Made by a program: the position numbers and the translations under genes. This document shows positions 19,491 to 30,688 of a stretch of DNA of 64,000 nt, in pieces (position 1 is the stretch's first letter; the number at the start of each line of letters is the position of its first letter). The notes below the pieces were generated by a model, which saw only the letters and a list, made by a program, of their open reading frames with translations, did not search any database and was not told the origin of the DNA. This stretch comes from Pseudemcibacter aquimaris. GTDB taxonomy: Bacteria; Pseudomonadota; Alphaproteobacteria; Sphingomonadales; Emcibacteraceae. The stretch lies in the NCBI RefSeq assembly GCF_028869115.1, contig NZ_CP079800.1, positions 1-64,000 on the forward strand, written 5' to 3'.

Positions 19491-22400
19491 TTATTCTCCC
19501 GGTCCTGTATAAGCCGACAGCGATGTGGCTGCGGCTGCCATTTCTTCGAGGGCGCGTTTATATTCAACGGGCATGACTTTCACGAATTTTGGCAAATATT
19601 CATCAATATTGGCGAGAATGGTTCTCGCGCGGTCGCTGTTGGTATAGCGAACATGGTTTTCAAGAAGCTGCACAAGGCGTTCTTTATCATGGCCGGACAT
19701 ATTTCCGCGAAGAACATCAACGCGTCCATGTCCTTCGAGTTCACCGGAACCATGCAGTTTTGCCATGGCATCTTCTTCGGGTAGCGGCTCCAGTTCCACC
19801 ATCGCAAGGTTACAACGGTTTTCAAATTCGCCCTCTTCGTCCAGGACGTATGCGATACCGCCACTCATACCGGCGGCAAAGTTACGACCTGTTGGGCCGA
19901 TAACAACAACACAGCCACCCGTCATATATTCGCAGCCGTGATCGCCGACGCCTTCAACAACGGCGATGGCGCCACTGTTACGCACGGCAAACCGTTCACC
20001 GGCAAACCCGCGGAAATAGCATTCACCATTGATCGCACCGAACAGCACTGTATTACCAACGATAATGCTGTTTTCCGGCACAATTTTTGTGCCTTTTGGT
20101 GGATAAACGATCAGTTTTCCGCCGCTTAAGCCCTTACCGACATAATCGTTCGCTTCGCCTTCAAGCTCGAATGTGATGCCTTTTGCGACAAAGGCGCCAA
20201 AGCTTTGACCGGCAATCCCGTTTAATTTTACGTGAATGCTGTCATCCTTTAGCCCCTTATGACCATGCCGTTTGGCAAGTTCGCCGGATAGCATAGCACC
20301 CGTTGAACGGTCATAATTATGAACATCACTTTCAATTTTCACCGGTGTTTTATTTTCAAGTGCACTTGTGGCTTGTTCAATCAACTTGCGGTCAAGAATA
20401 TCGACAACATCATGTTCTTGCGATTTGGTGTTATAAATATCATCACCATCAAGTTCCTGAACGCGGTGGAATAAATTACTGAAATCCAGACCATCGCTTT
20501 TCCAATGTGAAATGGCGTCATTTTTATCAAGCAGGTCAGAACGTCCGATAATTTCATTTAACGACCGGACACCCATTTCCGCCATAATTTTGCGCGCCTC
20601 TTCGGCGACAAAGAAGAAATAATTCACAACATGTTCAGGCTTACCAGTGAATTTACGGCGTAAAACGGGGTCTTGTGTTGCAACGCCAACCGGACAGGTG
20701 TTCAAATGACACTTACGCATCATAATGCATCCTGTGGCAATCAGTGGTGCTGTGGCAAATCCAAATTCATCCGCGCCTAATAGTGCTCCAATAATCACAT
20801 CACGGCCGGTTTTAAGGCCGCCGTCCACCTGTACGGAAATTCGGTCACGCAGACGATTTAGAACGAGCGTTTGTTGCGTTTCCGCAAGGCCAATTTCCCA
20901 CGGGGAACCGGCATGTTTTAAACTGGTCAGCGGGCTTGCACCCGTGCCGCCATCAAATCCGGAAATCGTGACATGATCCGCTTTGGCCTTAGATACGCCA
21001 GCGGCAACGGTGCCAACACCGATTTCAGAAACGAGCTTCACGCTGATGCGTGCGCCGCTGTTGACGTTTTTAAGGTCGTAAATAAGCTGCGCCAGATCCT
21101 CAATAGAATAAATATCATGATGTGGTGGCGGGGAAATAAGACCTACACCCGGTGTTGAATGACGCACTTTTGCAATCACGGGATCCACTTTGTGGCCGGG
21201 TAATTGACCGCCTTCACCGGGTTTTGCGCCTTGCGCCATTTTAATTTGAATATCATCGGCGTTCACAAGATATTCTGTTGTGACACCAAACCTGCCGGAT
21301 GCCACCTGCTTAATGGCACTGCGGCGCAGTTCACCGTTTCTATCCGGTGTAAAGCGGTCTGGTTCTTCACCGCCTTCTCCGGTATTGGATTTGCCGCCGA
21401 TTTGGTTCATGGCGATAGCAAGAGTTGTGTGTGCTTCGCGGCTAATCGATCCAAATGACATGGCGCCGGTGGCGAAACGTTTAACGATTTCGGCTGCGCT
21501 TTCAACTTCGTCAATTGGAACGGGTTTACCCGCCGGAATAATTTTGAAAAGCCCGCGCGGCGTCATTAATTTTTCCGCTTGATCATTAATAATCTTGGCA
21601 TATTCATCATAAGTTTCGGCAGAATTGCCGCGTACCGCATGTTGTAATGAACTGATGCTGTCGGCATTCCATTGGTGTGCTTCACCACGAACACGCACGG
21701 CATAATCACCACCAACATCTAATGATTTTTTATAAATCAGACTGTCGCCATAAGCTTGCGCATGGCGCATGGTGGTTTCGCGTGATATTTCATCAAGACC
21801 GACGCCTTCGATCGCGGATTTGGTGTTTGTGAAATATTTTTCGATAAATTCGCTGTTTAACCCAACCGCATCAAAAATCTGCGCACCACAATATGACTGA
21901 TATGTGGAAATACCCATTTTCGACATGACTTTTAGGATGCCTTTGTTAATGGCTTTTACATAACGGGACTTGGCAGTGTGCACATTTACCTGTTCCGGTA
22001 ATTGCGGCAACATATTTTCAATGGTTTCAAAGGCAAGGTAAGGGTTGATGGCCTCTGCCCCATATCCGGCGAGGGCGCAGAAATGATGTACCTCGCGCGC
22101 TTCACCGGTTTCAACCACAAGGCCAACACTGGTTCTTAAACCCTTACGGATCAAGTGATGATGTACCGATGATGTGGCCAGTAATGATGGGATCGCGATA
22201 CGTTCTGCGCTCACCTTACGGTCGGACAGGATAATAATATTATCACCTTCGATCACTGCCACTTCAGCAAGCAGGCAGATGCTTTCAATGGCGTTATCCA
22301 TACCATCGGCGCCCAGTTCCGCGTCATAAGTGCAATCGACTGTAACCGTTCTGAAGTCATTATCCGGAATGTCACCAATGGTGCGGATTTTTTCCAGATC

Positions 22401-24143
22401 ATTATTTCTTAGAACGGGCTGGCTGACCTCAAGTCGTTTGATGGTGCCGACCCCTTCAAGATCAAGCAGGTTCGGGCGTGGCCCGATGAATGACACAAGC
22501 GACATCACCGCTTCTTCTCGGATCGGGTCAATTGGTGGATTGGTGACTTGCGCAAAATTTTGCTTGAAATATGTATAAAGCAGTTTTGATTTGTCGGATA
22601 ATGCCGAAATTGGTGTATCCGTTCCCATGGAACCAAGAGCTTCTTGTCCACTAGTGACCATTGGCGGGAATAACAGTTTCAAATCTTCCTGGGTGTAACC
22701 AAAGGCTTGTTGCTTACCAAGCAGGTCTTCGCCGCTTGCGGGTTGTGGTGAAACTTCCGCAGGCAGTTCTTCCAATTTAATTTGGGTGCGGTTCAGGATA
22801 TCCCGGTAATTAAAGGCGCCCGCCATTTCCGCTTTAATTTCATCATCGGAAATAATGCGCCCTTCCGCCGTATCAATCAGCAGCATTTTGCCCGGCTGCA
22901 AACGCCATTTCTGGACGATGTTTTCTTCCTTGATGGGTAAGGTGCCAGATTCAGACGCTAGGATCACCATGTCATCGTCGGTCACAATATAACGCGCGGG
23001 ACGCAGACCATTTCGATCAAGTGTCGCGCCAATTTGAATACCGTCGGTAAAGGCAACCGCCGCTGGACCGTCCCATGGTTCCATAAGGGCGGCATGATAT
23101 TCATAAAAAGCACGACGTTCTGAATTCATCAGCGGGTTTCCGGCCCATGCTTCCGGGATTAACATCATCATGGCGTGGGACACGCTGTAACCACCCGCGA
23201 CAAGCAATTCAAGTGCGTTATCAAAACAGGCGGTGTCTGATAGCCCCTCCGGGATCAGCGGCCATAATTTATCAAGGTCATCACCGATGATATTTGATTC
23301 CATGTTAAAGCGGCGTGATGCCATCCAGTTCACGTTACCGCGAACGGTGTTAATTTCACCGTTATGACATACCATGCGGAATGGTTGAGCGAGGCTCCAT
23401 GTCGGGAAAGTATTTGTGGAAAAGCGTTGGTGGACAAGTGCAAGCGCGGAAACAACACGTTCATCAAGAAGGTCCGTATAATATTCGCCCACCTGTCCCG
23501 CAAGCAGCATTCCTTTATAAAGCACGGTGCGGCTTGAACAGCTACATCCGTAATAGGCGCTCGTGTCCTCTTCCATTTCAATCACGATGTTGGAAAGCTG
23601 TTTTCTGATGATATATAGCTTTAGTTCGAAATCACCATTGCTGGTTATATCGTCCGCTTGACCAACGAAGCCTTGCGCGATGAATGGTTCAGTTGATTTT
23701 ACATTTTCACTGAAGCCGGAATTGTCCGTTGGAACATCCCGCCAACCTAGGAATTTTTGTCCTTCCTGATTAACCAGTTCTTCGAATGTTTTTTTGATCT
23801 TTTCTCTTACCTTTTTTTCCTGTGGCAAGAAAATCATCAGTACGCCATATTCGCTTTCTTGCGGTAGGGCGATGCCGATCTTATTGGTTTCTTCCCTAAA
23901 AAACTGATCAGGGATTTGTAAAAGGATGCCGGCGCCATCACCGGCGAGCGGGTCAGCACCAACCGCTCCACGGTGGTTCAGGTTTTCAAGGATTTTTAAG
24001 CCTTGTTTAATAATGGAATGACTTTTCTTACCCTTGATATTGGCTAGAAATCCAATACCGCAACTATCATGTTCGTTCGCAGGGTTATATAGTCCCTGTG
24101 ATTTTGGCAGTCCACGACTGTTCAATGGCACCTGATGGGTCAT
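19491..24143 (-). CDS. gltB: Glutamate synthase large (alpha) subunit
   Basis: GltB is the glutaminase and synthase subunit. The 1550-residue protein begins with a propeptide of about 27 residues, after which Cys28 (CGIGF) would become the N-terminal nucleophile of the class II amidotransferase domain. The central and FMN-binding domains follow, then the 3Fe-4S cluster CHLNTC, then the C-terminal beta-helix domain with repeated Gly-rich turns. ATG 24143 is preferred to ATG 24152, because AAGGA directly abuts the latter but lies about 9 nt before the former. It is first in gltBD and divergent from hrpB. Confidence 0.96.
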   Translation of the reverse strand: MTHQVPLNSRGLPKSQGLYNPANEHDSCGIGFLANIKGKKSHSIIKQGLKILENLNHRGAVGADPLAGDGAGILLQIPDQFFREETNKIGIALPQESEYGVLMIFLPQEKKVREKIKKTFEELVNQEGQKFLGWRDVPTDNSGFSENVKSTEPFIAQGFVGQADDITSNGDFELKLYIIRKQLSNIVIEMEEDTSAYYGCSCSSRTVLYKGMLLAGQVGEYYTDLLDERVVSALALVHQRFSTNTFPTWSLAQPFRMVCHNGEINTVRGNVNWMASRRFNMESNIIGDDLDKLWPLIPEGLSDTACFDNALELLVAGGYSVSHAMMMLIPEAWAGNPLMNSERRAFYEYHAALMEPWDGPAAVAFTDGIQIGATLDRNGLRPARYIVTDDDMVILASESGTLPIKEENIVQKWRLQPGKMLLIDTAEGRIISDDEIKAEMAGAFNYRDILNRTQIKLEELPAEVSPQPASGEDLLGKQQAFGYTQEDLKLLFPPMVTSGQEALGSMGTDTPISALSDKSKLLYTYFKQNFAQVTNPPIDPIREEAVMSLVSFIGPRPNLLDLEGVGTIKRLEVSQPVLRNNDLEKIRTIGDIPDNDFRTVTVDCTYDAELGADGMDNAIESICLLAEVAVIEGDNIIILSDRKVSAERIAIPSLLATSSVHHHLIRKGLRTSVGLVVETGEAREVHHFCALAGYGAEAINPYLAFETIENMLPQLPEQVNVHTAKSRYVKAINKGILKVMSKMGISTYQSYCGAQIFDAVGLNSEFIEKYFTNTKSAIEGVGLDEISRETTMRHAQAYGDSLIYKKSLDVGGDYAVRVRGEAHQWNADSISSLQHAVRGNSAETYDEYAKIINDQAEKLMTPRGLFKIIPAGKPVPIDEVESAAEIVKRFATGAMSFGSISREAHTTLAIAMNQIGGKSNTGEGGEEPDRFTPDRNGELRRSAIKQVASGRFGVTTEYLVNADDIQIKMAQGAKPGEGGQLPGHKVDPVIAKVRHSTPGVGLISPPPHHDIYSIEDLAQLIYDLKNVNSGARISVKLVSEIGVGTVAAGVSKAKADHVTISGFDGGTGASPLTSLKHAGSPWEIGLAETQQTLVLNRLRDRISVQVDGGLKTGRDVIIGALLGADEFGFATAPLIATGCIMMRKCHLNTCPVGVATQDPVLRRKFTGKPEHVVNYFFFVAEEARKIMAEMGVRSLNEIIGRSDLLDKNDAISHWKSDGLDFSNLFHRVQELDGDDIYNTKSQEHDVVDILDRKLIEQATSALENKTPVKIESDVHNYDRSTGAMLSGELAKRHGHKGLKDDSIHVKLNGIAGQSFGAFVAKGITFELEGEANDYVGKGLSGGKLIVYPPKGTKIVPENSIIVGNTVLFGAINGECYFRGFAGERFAVRNSGAIAVVEGVGDHGCEYMTGGCVVVIGPTGRNFAAGMSGGIAYVLDEEGEFENRCNLAMVELEPLPEEDAMAKLHGSGELEGHGRVDVLRGNMSGHDKERLVQLLENHVRYTNSDRARTILANIDEYLPKFVKVMPVEYKRALEEMAAAATSLSAYTGPGE

Positions 24144-24500
24144 TTTGATCATTCCTTAGTTTATGTTTATTCATCCAAGTGGCGCCAAAAGTAATGAAAA
24201 TTACCATAACGCGCATTTAAGCCGAGCGATGAAGATTGCGTCTTTCAAATATGAAAACGTAATGCGTTATGCTCGGTAATATTGTAGACGATTAAAACGG
24301 ACGGTGCTGTTAAACAGGGTTTAACCCGTCAAATGTTTCAATCTTTAAAAACTGTATCCAAGCGCTATTTGTAGCGTGAAAAATTTATTTTGCAAGTAAT
24401 AATATAACAAAAGCGAAGAAAATTCGTTTTGTATACAATATATCAAAAGAATGTTTTGGTATAACATTGTAAATCTCGTTAAAAAATTAGAATATTTACA
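24144..24500. other. gltB-hrpB intergenic region with a 17-bp dyad
   Basis: AT-rich region between divergent genes, with no open frame of note. It contains a perfect dyad at 24309-24325 (GTTAAAC AGG GTTTAAC), a possible operator for gltBD, lying about 170 bp upstream of gltB. I could not fix promoter elements with confidence. Confidence 0.4.
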
Positions 24501-24530
24501 TTGAACAATATGCCATTTAAACAAGGTGTT

Positions 24531-27020
24531 ATGTCTTCGAACCTGCCTATCTATGAAATTATTCCAAATCTGTTGGATGCCTTAACGGTGAATAATTCTG
24601 CTGTTTTACAAGCACCGCCCGGGGCAGGTAAAACAACAGCTGTTCCACTTGAGCTAATAAAAGAATCATGGCTTGGGGATAAAAAGATCATCATGCTTGA
24701 ACCCAGAAGGCTGGCCGCAAGGGCGGCCGCGCACCGTATGGCGGATATGCTAGGTGAAAAGGTCGGTGAAACGGTAGGGTACCGTGTGCGTATGGATAAT
24801 AAAGTTGGTCCCAAAACCCGTATTGAGGTTGTCACAGAGGGTATTTTAATACGCCAGCTTCAAAATGATCCGGAACTTTCCAGTGTTGGCATCGTCATTT
24901 TTGATGAATTTCACGAGCGATCAATCGAAGCTGACCTTGGTTTGGCGTTGACGCTGGATATTCAGGACGCTTTACGCGATGATTTAAAAATTCTTGTGAT
25001 GTCAGCGACCCTTGACGGTGAAAGAGTGGCGAAACTGATGAATGACGCCCCTGTTATTACCAGTGAGGGCCGTAGTTTTGATGTTGAAATTAAACATCTG
25101 GATTATAAAAAATCAGATTATATTGACCGGGAAATGGCATTGGCCATTTCAAAAGCACTGAACGAAGAAACCGGCAGTATTCTTGCCTTTTTACCCGGTG
25201 CCGGTGAAATAGAACGCACCCGAAAAATTCTTGAAGATTATCAACTGGGAAATGATGTTTTAATTTGCCCGCTTTACGGCATGATGAATTTCAAAGATCA
25301 GGATCTGGCCATTAGCCCTGCACCACTGGGAAAAAGAAAAGTTGTACTTTCAACGGCAATCGCAGAATCCAGTTTAACCATTGACGGGATCAGGATTGTT
25401 ATTGATAGCGGCAGGTCAAGATACGCCACCTTTAACACCAGAAGCGGCATGTCAGGCTTAGAAACCAAAATGGTGTCCCGTGCGTCAGCGGACCAAAGAA
25501 CCGGTCGCGCCGGCAGGCTTGAAGAGGGGGTTTGTTACCGCCTCTGGAGCAAGGCAGAAGACCGGGCATTGATCCCATTTGATGAGCCGGAAATAAAACG
25601 CGTTGATTTAACGCCACTTTCTTTAAGCCTGGCCCAGTGGGGCGTTCAGGATGCAAAAAGCCTGAAATGGTTGGATATTCCGGATCAAGCTACCATGGCG
25701 CAGGCAAAGTCACTTTTAAAATCGCTTGAGGCCTTAACAGAAAATGGCATCACCGATCTTGGCCGTAAAATGGCTGAGTTTCCAATGCATCCACGCCTTG
25801 CCCATATGGTGATTAAAGCGGGTGATATTGGTCATGGAAAATTGGCACTTATGATTGCGGCCTTGCTCGAAGAGCGGGATATCTTAAATCTAAGGCCAGA
25901 TCAAAGAACAGCCGATCTTCGATTAAGGTTGGAAATACTACTGGGTGCTGATGCAAAAGGGGTGGGTTTAAAAAAAGGTATCGTAAGCAGGATTAAAGAA
26001 CAGGTTAAACGTTGGCAAAAACAATTCCGGATTTCCAATCAAAATGTTGATGTTGAAATGGCCGGTCTTTGTCTTGCATTTGCCTTTCCGGACCGCATTG
26101 CTGCCAGAAGGGGCAACAACGATGGGGCATATATTTTGTCCGGCGGGCGCGGCGCCAGGTTATTAAATGATGATCCTCTTGTATCGGAAAGTTTCATTGT
26201 GATTGGTGATCTGGATAAAGGCGGAAAAGATGCTCGTGTATTTCTTGCGGCGCCAATTGAGCGGGAATGGATCGAAGAACATTTCGCGGATCAAATAATC
26301 AAAAAATGTGATGTTGCATGGGACCAAAGACAGAAAAAGGTCACGGCCCGTGAACAAGTGCTGCTTGGAAAAATGCCGATCACTTCATCAAATATTTCAA
26401 ACCCAGATCCGGACAGCATCAAAGAGGCACTTATCCAAGGCATTCGCACAAACGGATTGAACGTGCTGCCGTGGGATAAAAAAAGCAATACGTTATTGCG
26501 CCGAATCCGATTGCTTTCTTCTTGTGGTGAGATTGAATGTTCTTATAAGGATGAATGGTTGTTAGAAAATCTCGAAGAATGGATCGGGCCATATATTGAT
26601 GGTATGGCAAGCTTAACGGCTGTTGGTAAAATAAACCTCGAAGAAATACTTAAAAACACATTGGACTGGGAACAAGGGCAAAAACTGGATCAGCTTGCAC
26701 CTACCCATATCAAGGTACCAAGCGGATCCAATATCATGATTGATTATGATAATGATCCGCCCGTACTGGCGGTTAAGTTACAGGAAATGTTTGGCGCAAC
26801 GAAAAGTCCACGAATTTTAAATGGCAAACAGCCATTAACGGTGCATTTATTGTCGCCCGCACGCCGACCTTTGCAGATCACAACTGACTTGGTTGGATTC
26901 TGGAATAGTTCCTATCAAGATGTGAAAAAAGAGATGAAAGGCCGCTATCCGAAGCACCCTTGGCCGGATGATCCGATGGCGGCAAATCCAACGCGAAAAG
27001 TCAAGCCCAAAGGTAAATAA
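24531..27020 (+). CDS. hrpB: ATP-dependent RNA helicase HrpB
   Basis: An 829-residue DEAH-box helicase of the HrpB type. Walker A is APPGAGKTT (about 28-36), motif II is the HrpB form DEFHERS (about 124-130), motif III is MSATLDG and motif VI is ADQRTGRAGR. The HrpB C-terminal domain ends with KHPWPDDP. The biological role of HrpB is poorly defined. The start is placed at the ATG after ACAAGGTG, since the upstream TTG (24501) and ATG (24510) lack a ribosome binding site. The protein contains all family motifs and looks intact. Confidence 0.92.
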   Translation: MSSNLPIYEIIPNLLDALTVNNSAVLQAPPGAGKTTAVPLELIKESWLGDKKIIMLEPRRLAARAAAHRMADMLGEKVGETVGYRVRMDNKVGPKTRIEVVTEGILIRQLQNDPELSSVGIVIFDEFHERSIEADLGLALTLDIQDALRDDLKILVMSATLDGERVAKLMNDAPVITSEGRSFDVEIKHLDYKKSDYIDREMALAISKALNEETGSILAFLPGAGEIERTRKILEDYQLGNDVLICPLYGMMNFKDQDLAISPAPLGKRKVVLSTAIAESSLTIDGIRIVIDSGRSRYATFNTRSGMSGLETKMVSRASADQRTGRAGRLEEGVCYRLWSKAEDRALIPFDEPEIKRVDLTPLSLSLAQWGVQDAKSLKWLDIPDQATMAQAKSLLKSLEALTENGITDLGRKMAEFPMHPRLAHMVIKAGDIGHGKLALMIAALLEERDILNLRPDQRTADLRLRLEILLGADAKGVGLKKGIVSRIKEQVKRWQKQFRISNQNVDVEMAGLCLAFAFPDRIAARRGNNDGAYILSGGRGARLLNDDPLVSESFIVIGDLDKGGKDARVFLAAPIEREWIEEHFADQIIKKCDVAWDQRQKKVTAREQVLLGKMPITSSNISNPDPDSIKEALIQGIRTNGLNVLPWDKKSNTLLRRIRLLSSCGEIECSYKDEWLLENLEEWIGPYIDGMASLTAVGKINLEEILKNTLDWEQGQKLDQLAPTHIKVPSGSNIMIDYDNDPPVLAVKLQEMFGATKSPRILNGKQPLTVHLLSPARRPLQITTDLVGFWNSSYQDVKKEMKGRYPKHPWPDDPMAANPTRKVKPKGK

Positions 27021-27390
27021 TTTTTTTTCATTCTGAACGCCGCAGAATTATTAACATTTTATAAATTTTTAAAAAAACCGACATACTAGTTATTGACATT
27101 AAACGGTCACATAAATACCATATCTTGTGTTATTCGGGTGCTTCGCCCATACGGCGCCTAGAAAATGATTAAAAAGCAAGGCTCTAGCGAATCATAACCA
27201 AATAACAATAGTAATCAGTGTCATAAGAAACACATAAAAAGTTGCGATAAAAATACTGTAAACGAGAGAGAAAAAGCACCGATAAGGTTCATAATTTATG
27301 AAATCTAACGAATAATTCTGGCCTTTTTTAGAGTCGTTTTTTTGGAAATGCTTTTGATCCGTAAGTGGATTGATAAACGGGAGTGGAACA
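27021..27390. other. Long leader region upstream of nrdA
   Basis: No gene is evident. The left part holds the candidate promoter and NrdR boxes (27083-27130). A small hairpin GGGTG-CTT-CGCCC lies at 27136-27148. The remaining 240 bp up to the nrdA start is A-rich, with short T-runs near 27325 and 27338. If transcription starts near 27130, the mRNA leader would be about 260 nt. Confidence 0.45.
27083..27130 (+). promoter_or_regulatory. Candidate nrdAB promoter overlapped by tandem NrdR boxes
   Basis: The -35 TTGACA (27093-27098), a 17-bp spacer and the -10-like TACCAT (27116-27121) form a plausible sigma-70 promoter. The 16-mer ATACCATATCTTGTGT (27115-27130) matches 13 of 16 positions of the NrdR box as I recall it (acaCwAtATaTwGtgt). 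A weaker 16-mer (27083-27098, 10 of 16) lies exactly 32 bp upstream, the usual tandem spacing. NrdR represses ribonucleotide reductase genes when dATP/ATP is high. The upstream box alone would not be convincing. Confidence 0.6.
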
Positions 27391-29232
27391 TTGTCTGCGT
27401 CATTGTTAAATGAAACTATTCAGGTTAAAGACCATGCTAGGGTAAAAACCGATGATCGAAGAGACGACTTACTAACAGATTTCGGTAAAGCAACGCTTAC
27501 CGATCGTTATCTAATGCCGGGTGAAGATTATCAGGACATGTTTGCCCGTGTTGCCAGTTATTACGGTGATAACGAAGCCCATTCACAACGTCTATATGAT
27601 TATATCAGTAAACTTTGGTTTATGCCTGCGACACCTGTTTTAAGTAACGGCGGTACAAAACGCGGTCTTCCGATTTCATGTTTTCTAAACGAAGCCAACG
27701 ACAGCCTTTCCGGTATTGTTGAGCTTTGGAACGAAAATGTATGGCTTGCATCAAAAGGCGGCGGCATCGGTAGTTTCTGGGGTAACCTTCGTTCAATTGG
27801 TGAAAACGTCAGCACAAACGGTAAAACATCAGGTATTATTCCGTTCATCCGTGTGATGGACAGCCAAACACTTGCGATTTCGCAAGGTTCACTTCGTCGT
27901 GGTAGCGCAGCCGTATATCTGCCGATCAGCCATCCGGAAATTGAAGAATTTGTTGAAATTCGTCGTCCAACAGGTGGTGATCCAAACCGTAAAGCGCTTA
28001 ACCTGCACCACGGTGTTGCGGTTTCAAATGATTTTATGCGTGCCGTTGAAAAGGACGAAGAATGGGCGCTAACAAGCCCGCACGATGGTACCGTGCAACG
28101 TACAATTTCAGCGCGTGAGTTATGGATCAGAATTCTGACGGCCCGTATTGAAACAGGTGAGCCATATATCCTGAATATCGATCATGTGAATAAAGCAACA
28201 CCAGAACATCATAAGCTTGCCGGTCTTAATGTGAAAACATCGAACCTTTGTTGTGAGATTACATTACCGACTGGTACAGACCACCTTGGTGAAGAGCGTA
28301 CGGCCGTATGTTGTCTTTCATCTATTAACCTTGAAAAATATGATGAATGGAAAGAAGAGCCGAGATTTATCGAAGATCTGATGCGTTTCCTTGATAATGT
28401 GCTTCAGGACTTTATTGACCGTGCACCGGACAGCATGTCACGCGCAAAATATGCCGCAATGCGTGAACGCAGTGTGGGCCTTGGTGCGATGGGTTTCCAT
28501 TCCTTCCTTCAGGACCGCATGATCCCGTTTGAAAGTGTAATGGCGCAGGTTTGGAACAAAAAGATTTTCAACCACATTAAAGAAGGTGTGGACCAAGCAT
28601 CAAAAACACTTGCAGAAGAAAAAGGACCATGTCCGGACGCAGCCGATTACGGCATGATGGAACGTTTTTCAAATAAAACGGCGATTGCACCAACAGCATC
28701 GATTTCGATTATTTGTGGCGGTGCAAGCCCAGGTATTGAGCCGATTGCGGCCAATAGCTTCACGCAAAAAACGCTTTCTGGTTCTTTCAACGTTCGTAAC
28801 CGTGCACTTACGAAACTATTAGAGGAAAAAGGCCAAAACACCGAGGAAGTATGGTCAAACATCACCATTAATGGTGGATCTGTACAGCATCTTGATTTCC
28901 TTGATGATCTTGAAAAAGACGTTTTCAAAACGGCGTTTGAACTGGATCAACGCTGGGTGGTTGAGCATTCTGCGGACCGTGCGCCGATGGTTGACCAGGC
29001 GCAATCAGTAAATCTATTCTTGCCGGCGGATGTTCATAAACGTGATCTTCATCAGATCCATTTCCAAGCATGGAAAAAAGGACTAAAAAGTCTTTATTAC
29101 TGTCGTTCGCTATCAATCCAGCGTGCGGAAAGTTCAGAGGCATCTGGGGAAACAGCAAAAGAAGAAATGTTAAAAGCAATGGCAAAGGCGCAAGAATCTT
29201 CAGATTATGAAGAATGCCTCTCTTGCCAGTAG
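27391..29232 (+). CDS. nrdA: Class I ribonucleoside-diphosphate reductase, alpha subunit
   Basis: The catalytic subunit that reduces ribonucleotides for DNA synthesis. The 613-residue protein has the active-site Cys97 (SCFLN), the thiyl-radical loop N285-L-C287-C-E289, a further Cys pair in AVCCLSSINL, and the C-terminal redox pair in ECLSCQ. It is shorter than E. coli NrdA (about 760), and no N-terminal ATP-cone is evident. Overall activity control by dATP may therefore be absent or depend on NrdR. A TTG start at 27391 is chosen because GGGAG lies 7 nt upstream; the TTG at 27370 has no such site. Confidence 0.93.
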   Translation: MSASLLNETIQVKDHARVKTDDRRDDLLTDFGKATLTDRYLMPGEDYQDMFARVASYYGDNEAHSQRLYDYISKLWFMPATPVLSNGGTKRGLPISCFLNEANDSLSGIVELWNENVWLASKGGGIGSFWGNLRSIGENVSTNGKTSGIIPFIRVMDSQTLAISQGSLRRGSAAVYLPISHPEIEEFVEIRRPTGGDPNRKALNLHHGVAVSNDFMRAVEKDEEWALTSPHDGTVQRTISARELWIRILTARIETGEPYILNIDHVNKATPEHHKLAGLNVKTSNLCCEITLPTGTDHLGEERTAVCCLSSINLEKYDEWKEEPRFIEDLMRFLDNVLQDFIDRAPDSMSRAKYAAMRERSVGLGAMGFHSFLQDRMIPFESVMAQVWNKKIFNHIKEGVDQASKTLAEEKGPCPDAADYGMMERFSNKTAIAPTASISIICGGASPGIEPIAANSFTQKTLSGSFNVRNRALTKLLEEKGQNTEEVWSNITINGGSVQHLDFLDDLEKDVFKTAFELDQRWVVEHSADRAPMVDQAQSVNLFLPADVHKRDLHQIHFQAWKKGLKSLYYCRSLSIQRAESSEASGETAKEEMLKAMAKAQESSDYEECLSCQ

Positions 29233-29253
29233 AATGATTAGGTAAGTTTTATC

Positions 29254-30213
29254 ATGGGTCTACTTCAGGAACGAATTTATTATAAACCATTTGAATATCC
29301 ATGGGCGTATGATGCGTGGCTTACGCAGCAACGTGTGCATTGGCTTCCTGAAGAAGTGCCAATGGCCGATGATATTAAAGACTGGAACTTAAAAATTTCC
29401 GATGCGGAACGTAATCTTCTGATGCAGATTTTCCGTTTCTTTACCCAGGCCGATGTGGAAGTAAACAACTGTTACATGCAGAAATACGGCCGTGTGTTTA
29501 AACCAACAGAAGTTCAAATGATGCTGGCGGCTTTTTCTAATATGGAAACGGTGCATGTGGCGGCATATAGCCATCTTCTTGATACTCTTGGTATTCCTGA
29601 AGTGGAATATGAAGCATTTCTAAAATATGAAGAAATGAAAGACAAATACGACTACATGCAAATGTGGGGCGTTGATACCAAAGAAGATATCGCAAAAACG
29701 CTTGCCGTGTTTGGCGCCTTTACCGAGGGGCTTCAGTTATTTGCATCATTTGCGATTTTGATGAATTTCCCTCGTTTCAATAAAATGAAAGGCATGGGCC
29801 AGATCGTAACATGGTCAGTGCGTGATGAAACGTTGCATATGACATCGATCATTAAGTTATTCCATGCGTTTGTTCATGAAAATCCGGAAGTCTGGACAGA
29901 AGAGCTGCAAAATGATCTGACTGAAGCGTGTAAAACAATCGTTAAACACGAGGATGCCTTCATTGACCTGGCGTTTGAAATGGGTGATATCGAAGGGCTG
30001 ACAGCGAAAGAAGTGAAAGATTATATTCGTTATATCGCAGACCGTCGTTTAACGCAGCTTGCGCTTAACCCGATTTATTTTGTGGGTAATAACCCGCTTC
30101 CGTGGATGGATGAAATTCTAAACGGTATTGAACATACGAACTTTTTTGAAAATCGCGCGACCGAATATTCCCGTGCATCAACACAAGGGAAATGGGAAGA
30201 AGCGTTCGATTAA
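29254..30213 (+). CDS. nrdB: Class I ribonucleoside-diphosphate reductase, beta subunit
   Basis: The radical-generating subunit, 319 residues. Metal ligands and radical site follow the classical spacing: Asp67, Glu98, His101 and Tyr105 correspond to E. coli D84, E115, H118 and Y122. A second ligand set is in RDETLHMTS. The presence of the tyrosine favours a tyrosyl-radical (class Ia/Ib) enzyme over the Tyr-less class Ic. It lies 21 bp after nrdA with AGGTAAG before the ATG, and is convergent with msrB. Confidence 0.95.
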   Translation: MGLLQERIYYKPFEYPWAYDAWLTQQRVHWLPEEVPMADDIKDWNLKISDAERNLLMQIFRFFTQADVEVNNCYMQKYGRVFKPTEVQMMLAAFSNMETVHVAAYSHLLDTLGIPEVEYEAFLKYEEMKDKYDYMQMWGVDTKEDIAKTLAVFGAFTEGLQLFASFAILMNFPRFNKMKGMGQIVTWSVRDETLHMTSIIKLFHAFVHENPEVWTEELQNDLTEACKTIVKHEDAFIDLAFEMGDIEGLTAKEVKDYIRYIADRRLTQLALNPIYFVGNNPLPWMDEILNGIEHTNFFENRATEYSRASTQGKWEEAFD

Positions 30214-30224
30214 ATCAATTCGAA

Positions 30225-30611
30225 TTATTCAGATTTTTCAAAATCAAGGGCTACGCTGTTAATACAATAGCGTAGCCCTGTTGGTTTTGGACCATCTGGA
30301 AATACATGGCCAAGATGGGCATCGCATCCGGCGCATTTTACCTCTTCGCGGATCATGCCGTGACTTGTGTCGCGGTGAATGGTCAGGGCAGTGTCATTAT
30401 ATGGGGCATAATAACTGGGCCAGCCGCTACCGCTGTCATATTTTGTTTCTGATGAAAAAAGCGGCGCGTTACAGCATATGCAATTATATGTGCCGTCCTC
30501 TTTATGGTGGTAATATTTACCGCTAAAGGGGTGTTCCGTTCCGCCGCAGCGGGTTACCTGATAGGCGTCACTATCTAATTCTTCTTGCCAGTTTTGATCT
30601 GTTTTTTTCAT
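30225..30611 (-). CDS. msrB: Peptide-methionine (R)-S-oxide reductase MsrB
   Basis: MsrB repairs oxidised methionine (R-sulfoxide) in proteins. The 128-residue protein has two zinc-binding CxxC pairs (CICC and CAGC), the SGSGWPSYY motif and the catalytic Cys in [10 protein letters not shown]. It has no signal peptide, so it is cytoplasmic. msrA lies 1.1 kb away, with an aldo-keto reductase gene between, in the opposite orientation. The 3' end carries a perfect 11-bp inverted repeat whose loop includes the catalytic Cys codon. Confidence 0.95.
   Translation of the reverse strand: MKKTDQNWQEELDSDAYQVTRCGGTEHPFSGKYYHHKEDGTYNCICCNAPLFSSETKYDSGSGWPSYYAPYNDTALTIHRDTSHGMIREEVKCAGCDAHLGHVFPDGPKPTGLRYCINSVALDFEKSE
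30247..30279. repeat. 11-bp inverted repeat within the msrB 3' end, downstream of nrdB
   Basis: AGGGCTACGCT (30247-30257) and AGCGTAGCCCT (30269-30279) are perfect complements around an 11-nt loop. It starts 34 bp after the nrdB stop codon and is followed on the plus strand by GTTGGTTTTGG, so it might act as a terminator for nrdAB while also coding the MsrB active-site region on the other strand. Confidence 0.55.
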
Positions 30612-30688
30612 GTTGTTGACTTTTCAATATTCCATATTACCTATAGATACTAACACAGGGTTACGAATAAAAAATAAGGAATTTTTAC

